The translations under genes and the position numbers were made by a program. The notes under the pieces are model-generated. The model was not told the DNA's origin, made no database searches, and saw only the letters and a list, made by a program, of their open reading frames with translations. This document shows positions 59,762 through 64,000 of a DNA stretch of 64,000 bases, one piece after another; positions within the stretch are counted from its first letter, which is position 1; every line of letters starts with the position of its first letter. The stretch lies in assembly GCA_014218235.1 (NCBI GenBank), contig CM024760.1, positions 14,674,049 to 14,738,048 of the forward strand. The letters are read 5' to 3'. The stretch is from Colocasia esculenta (lineage: Eukaryota; Streptophyta; Magnoliopsida; Alismatales; Araceae).

Positions 59762-60819
59762 TGTTATTTATATATTTGATGAACTACAATTCGTGTATGC
59801 AAGTGTCAATAGATTTTGTTTGCATGTTGATATAAAAACTTCTGCGCAATAACAGAAAAAGAAACCTTGTGTGTTTGCCTCAAAGATGAGCCCAAAACAT
59901 ACACTTTCCAGCAGGATTGAATGAAGAGAAGTGAAGTACAACACATAGTATGGAACCTAGTATTCTTAGTCCTTTCGGAAAATAAGGAAGACAGACAAAG
60001 TTGAGGTATGGGTCTGTCAGTGGTAGGTGAGATGGTCAGATACCATGCGTCTGTTTTTTACATAAATGCTTTGAGTCTTTTTAGAAAGAATAGATTGAGG
60101 CAACGGACATCAAAACCAGAAGTATATTTCAAAGAAATAATTTTTACAGGAATGTAAATATGTGAATGAACTGAATTTGTTGTCAGAAAATATATTAAAA
60201 TAATAGTCTTGTACGATCTTAGGAGTATATGATAAGCAACAAGCTAATTATATGTCAGAGATTTTATATTTTACGAACAAGAATGACAATTTAAGGTACT
60301 AGCTGATAGTGTAGTCGAATTCAGTAAACAGGTAATTCGACTCAGAAAGTGAACATGATTCGATTTAGAAAAGTGTAATTCGAATCAAGAAGGAAATCGT
60401 TAGTCGAATGAGGTGTAAAGTTGAGTCGAATACAGTATAAAAACGTTCGACTGTATGATTCGAAGTCATGAATCGAATACAGTGAAGACGTTCGACTGTA
60501 TGAGTCGAAGACATGAGTCGAATACAGTGTAAAGACGTTCGACTGTATGAGTCGAAGACATGAGTCGAATACAGTGTAAAGACGTTCGACTGTATGAGTC
60601 GAAGTCATGAGTCGAATACAGTGTAGAGTTGTGTACTTGGAAAAACTTTGGTCTTTCAGGATATTGAAGCTGTCTAGAAATTTTTGTAGTATATCTATAT
60701 ATTTTGTGAAATAATATATAACTGAGAATTTATCATGGTACACGCAAAATATTCATTTAAAGATTTGTCTTATCAAAAATACTTAATTTCCTGAAGTCTT
60801 GGAGGAAGTTGCTTCAACA
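59762..60819 (-). mobile_element. 3' LTR of a second SIRE-like Copia element
   Basis: On the minus strand the LTR starts TGTTGAAGCAAC at 60819, directly after a polypurine tract, and ends in AACA at 59762 where CACTA sequence begins. Its length would be about 1.06 kb. It carries a 47-bp tandem array and a TATAAA word at 60268-60263. The left border is inferred from the CACTA junction and a terminal CA. Confidence 0.65.
60444..60640 (-). repeat. 47-bp TCGAA/TTCGAC tandem array in the LTR
   Basis: Four units start CGTTCGACTGTATGA at 60444, 60489, 60536 and 60583 and contain GTCGAAGACATGAGTCGAAT. Looser TTCGAC and GTCGAAT words extend to about 60305. It lies in the presumed U3. Confidence 0.92.
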
Positions 60820-60836
60820 ATTCTCCCCTTTTTGTT
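60820..60836 (-). other. Polypurine tract of the second SIRE-like element
   Basis: On the minus strand AAAAAGGGGAGAAT immediately precedes the LTR start at 60819, as in the plus-strand element at 4127-4140. Confidence 0.8.
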
Positions 60837-61068
60837 AATGACAAAAAAAATCTTTAAATGGTAGCTAGCTGATAGCCTGAATAAAAATTTGATAAATTTT
60901 TGATACAAGAAACTGAGTAGCTGCCTTGTCTGTCTTTTCTCCCCCTTTGTGACATTAACATAAAGGATATGAATGTAGGGAATGCAAGAGACAGGAGAAG
61001 ATAGTAAATGTGTGGACCAAAAAGATAAGTGTTGGAGTTACAACTTAAAAAAAAAAAATACAATGTTT

Positions 61069-63860
61069 TCAGTTGATGCCAGAGCTAGGAAGATAGAGAG
61101 CTGGGGGAATTTTAGCCAAGAATGGCTCTATAAGATTCCACAGCTTTAGCTCATTGGATGGGAAAACGTGGTCAAACTTTGAAGAATCTATATTGTATGT
61201 AGGGCTGGTGAATGGTAATTTCTTCAGAGATTTGATGTGGCGTTTTCTGTAAAAGGCGCGCTTGAGGAAGGCCTTGTCTGGATCCGTTACATATCGGACT
61301 TGAAGGGGAGTGAACTTCTTAGAGACTGCCAGTGATAAGAACTCATGCAGAGTGATGTTCCAGAGGAGACCAGAGGAGAGGGCTGCATCCTTGGCCTGAT
61401 AATAGTATGAGTATCTGTGTGCCCATTTAAGGCCTAGTTGCTTTCCTAGGTCAAGGAGGCTCTTGGAGTGATACTCATTCAGAGTGAGTTTCATTTTCTG
61501 GCACTTAAGATGATGATCTGGATAAGCTTTCTCCCATTGATCAGCAGTGAACCGTTCGGATTCAGCAAAGCTTAGTTGGAGGTCAAGAAGGTTCTTCTGA
61601 AATTTGTGTAAGTGAAGAAAGATGAACCTCTGAAAGCTGAGCTTAGACTTGTACTTGATCTTGAACCTTGTGGAGATCCGAAGGAATCTGTTGTAGAGGG
61701 TAGTAGCAAATGCACCTCTATAGAGAACTGCTCCTACAAGGGGTGGATGGAGATCAGGTAACAAAGCTGCTGTCATTGATGGAACCACTGGCCTTTGACC
61801 TCTGATGAGCATGTCATATTGACCTTGAGAGACATCATGCAGACCAAGTTTGAACCTCTCAAAATTAAAGGCTTTCATGGCAGTGAATTTGGCCTGAGAT
61901 TCTCTGAGAAGAGTGGCAAAGAGATCATGAAACCGGAGAGAGATGTGAGTATAGATTTTGAGATGGTGGTTTCGTGATTGGGCTTCTTGAAATCTCATGG
62001 CTTCTTCAGGGTATAGATCAACAAACTCTTGAGGAGTCAGACAGTGGCTCTTCTGAGAAACCACTTGAAGTTCAGAGATTGAGACCTGGGAGGTGTTGAT
62101 CAAAGATGGAAGCCAGTGTTCAAAAGTAAATCCTGGCATGTTGTGGATTTCAAGAAAGGCTCTAATTTGAAGATATTCTCTGAATAGAGCCATGAACTGA
62201 GAAGAATGGTAGACAAAGGCATACCAAAAAGGAGGAAGGAGTAAAGCTGCTTTGTCTCCCAAATTGGGACCACGGGAAGCTGGTAATTGGACTGGGAACT
62301 ATTTCAATGATTTGTAAATGGGTTTGCTGAGAGCCAGGTTTGGGAATAGTGGGCAGAGATGAATAAAACTGAGGAGGTTGGGTAGACAGGGTTATTGCTA
62401 CCTCCTTGAGTGGCTTCGGTTGGTATTGCAAGGGTAGATAGAAAATTGATATCTTTGAAGTGTGGATCTACTGGGATGCTTGGCGAAGGCATATCGAGAG
62501 CAGAGGATGAGGGTGTTGTAGGAGTGATTTCTGGAGGGTTATCAACAGGAGGGCCGGAGAGGTAGGTCTGGAAGAAGGAGAGGGACGGATAGGATGGCCA
62601 TCTTTCACTAGCCTTCTCTTAACCTTTCTCTTAAAAGTGAGAGATTCAGAATCCTGAAGAGGTCTTTTTCCTAGGGGTCCCTTTTTCTCAACTGCTGCCA
62701 TACCAGGCTGCTGATCAGCCACTGACTCCTGTTGCTGCTCCTGATGCTGCTCTTGGGTAGGTTGATAAAACTAATTCTAGAGGAGGCTTGGGAGCTTGCT
62801 CATCCTTCTGCTGGGTTTCATCGGATTGCTGCTCTGGCTGCTCCTGCTGCTGAGATTCTAATTGCTGCTCTGGCTGCTCCTGCTGCTGCTGCTCTTGTTT
62901 TGTTCTACTGATAGGGGCTGCTGGTCAGCCTGGATCTCCTGATCCTTTTCTGCTACATGCTCAAGCTCTTGATCTTCAAGGACATGATCTTTAGGTTGAT
63001 CTTGTTGGAGGGGCTCTTGAGCAGAGGTTGTTGTTTCTGGTTGCTGGTGCTGTGAGGGAGCAGGCCCTGATGGCATAGAAATGCCCTGCTGGCACACAAA
63101 CTGAAGCATGAGATCCTTTATTTGCTTCACCTCATTAGCAAGACTGTCAAACTTGACATCTAACAACTCTACTTGCATGTGAATGATTGAGAGATTTTCT
63201 TGTTGAGACTTAACTATCTCAAGAATGGAGCTCAGACTGTTGCTACTCTCCCCCTGAGACCTTGGCCGGGTCTCAAACTGAGAAGGGGAGTAAGGAATCT
63301 CTCTCTCTTCGGAAATGTGTTCCATGGGTGTGACAGGAACATCTTCAGATAGAGGTCCTTTGCCTCTGAGATCTCTTAAAACTTCATTCACAGTCTCAGA
63401 AGGGGCAACTTGCTCATTGGGAGAGGAGGAGACTGGAATCTGAACTTCTTCTTGTTGAATTGATGGAGGAATAGATAGTTCAGGGGGTTGAACAGAGATC
63501 TCTGGAACAAGTGGGGCTGCCGATGCTTCAATGTGAATACTTGAAGAAGGAATGTCTTGAGTGAGCAGAGAGACCAAAGGTTCATCTGGATATACATCAT
63601 GCTCACATTCTGGAACTGACTCCTTATACCATAAATTTTCCTTTTTGCTTATCAAGGAGTAGTGGCTTCTTCTAAGAGTGATGACCCCAATCCTTTCTTT
63701 AGTGCTCACAGGCACATCTCCAGATAGATCCACGGAAAACTTTTTGAAAATAAGGGTCAATAGAGAACCATATGGGAGAGAGTCTTGTAGGTCTTTTGCT
63801 GTTATCATTCTGTCCAAAATAACTGATGGGAGATTAACTTGATGCCTCTGAATAGCCCAA
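61069..63860 (-). pseudogene. Accessory (env-like) ORF of the second SIRE-like element
   Basis: Three long minus-strand pieces follow one another. The first (about 63850-62858, over 320 residues) ends in a Gln/Glu-rich coiled stretch with a predicted coiled coil around SLANEVKQIKDLMLQF. The second is a basic and Pro/Ser-rich piece (about 62860-62304, in shifted frames). The third (62262-61069, 397 residues) is a helical block ending at TAA near the polypurine tract. It parallels the plus-strand ORF at 371-4004 but is better preserved: only a few frame shifts and a TAG near 63858 are seen. Nothing in it is a recognised enzyme; membrane segments or a signal peptide were not obvious. Confidence 0.65.
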
Positions 63861-64000
63861 AGAGTAGGTTTCCATCTCTAGCTGAGACTGAGGAGTGAGA
63901 ACCTGCTCTAGGGGTTATGATGTGGTGATGATGGAATGAATTAATCTCTTCTCAGCCGAAAGCTCATTTACTTGCAAGCCTCTCTTGCTCAGAGTTCCCA
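63861..64000 (-). other. Upstream continuation of the accessory ORF, decayed
   Basis: Minus-strand frames here contain stops. The element continues beyond the window. Confidence 0.4.

Overview
The window is a block of plant nuclear DNA made mostly of transposable elements, with one intact gene. A nuclear angiosperm genome is indicated by GT-AG introns, plant-type Copia, CACTA, Mutator, hAT and MITE elements, long LTRs with 5-bp target-site duplications (TSDs), and a plant alpha/beta hydrolase gene. The GC-rich first exon of that gene and the long-LTR families suggest a monocot, but I cannot name the species. I see no tRNA, rRNA, CRISPR or prokaryotic features.

Layout. 1-6324: 3' part of a SIRE-like Copia retrotransposon (decayed accessory ORF, polypurine tract, 2.2-kb LTR with a tandem array). 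6325 to about 10000: decayed CACTA element on the minus strand, which the retrotransposon appears to have entered. 10.2-13.2 kb: AT-rich DNA with a 285-bp inverted repeat and a 172-bp tandem duplication. 13244-16352 and 19186-26353: two copies in opposite orientation of one 3.1-kb solo LTR, each with its own TSD; the second is split by another 4.1-kb solo LTR (21612-25695). 26.3-28.7 kb: a minisatellite, the terminus of another CACTA element and a small hAT element.

29.5-45.6 kb is a local tandem duplication. Copy A was entered by a 9.4-kb Kaonashi-type Mutator-like element (31305-40694) with a transposase gene and a divergent ULP1-like (peptidase C48) gene. Copy B was entered by a 3.1-kb Mutator-like foldback element (41822-44969) whose loop side carries a 20-bp tandem array. 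45.6-51.9 kb holds further MITEs and a second foldback element with a Tourist-like MITE nested in one arm.

52223-57724 (minus strand) is the one convincing host gene: ten exons, 322 codons, no disruption, encoding an alpha/beta hydrolase with a complete Ser-Asp-His triad. A 175-bp MITE lies in its fifth intron and a relative lies just downstream. 59304-64000: a CACTA terminus interrupted by a second, minus-strand SIRE-like element that runs off the window.

The TE proteins do not form a host pathway. Several insertions can be proved from the window itself, because an uninterrupted paralogous copy of the target is also present. No clearly new molecular system was found. The most unusual signals are the TGTAAC-type words filling the non-coding parts of the ULP1 Mutator element, the one-sided array growth in the foldback element, and the CpG-centred arrays inside both Copia LTRs.
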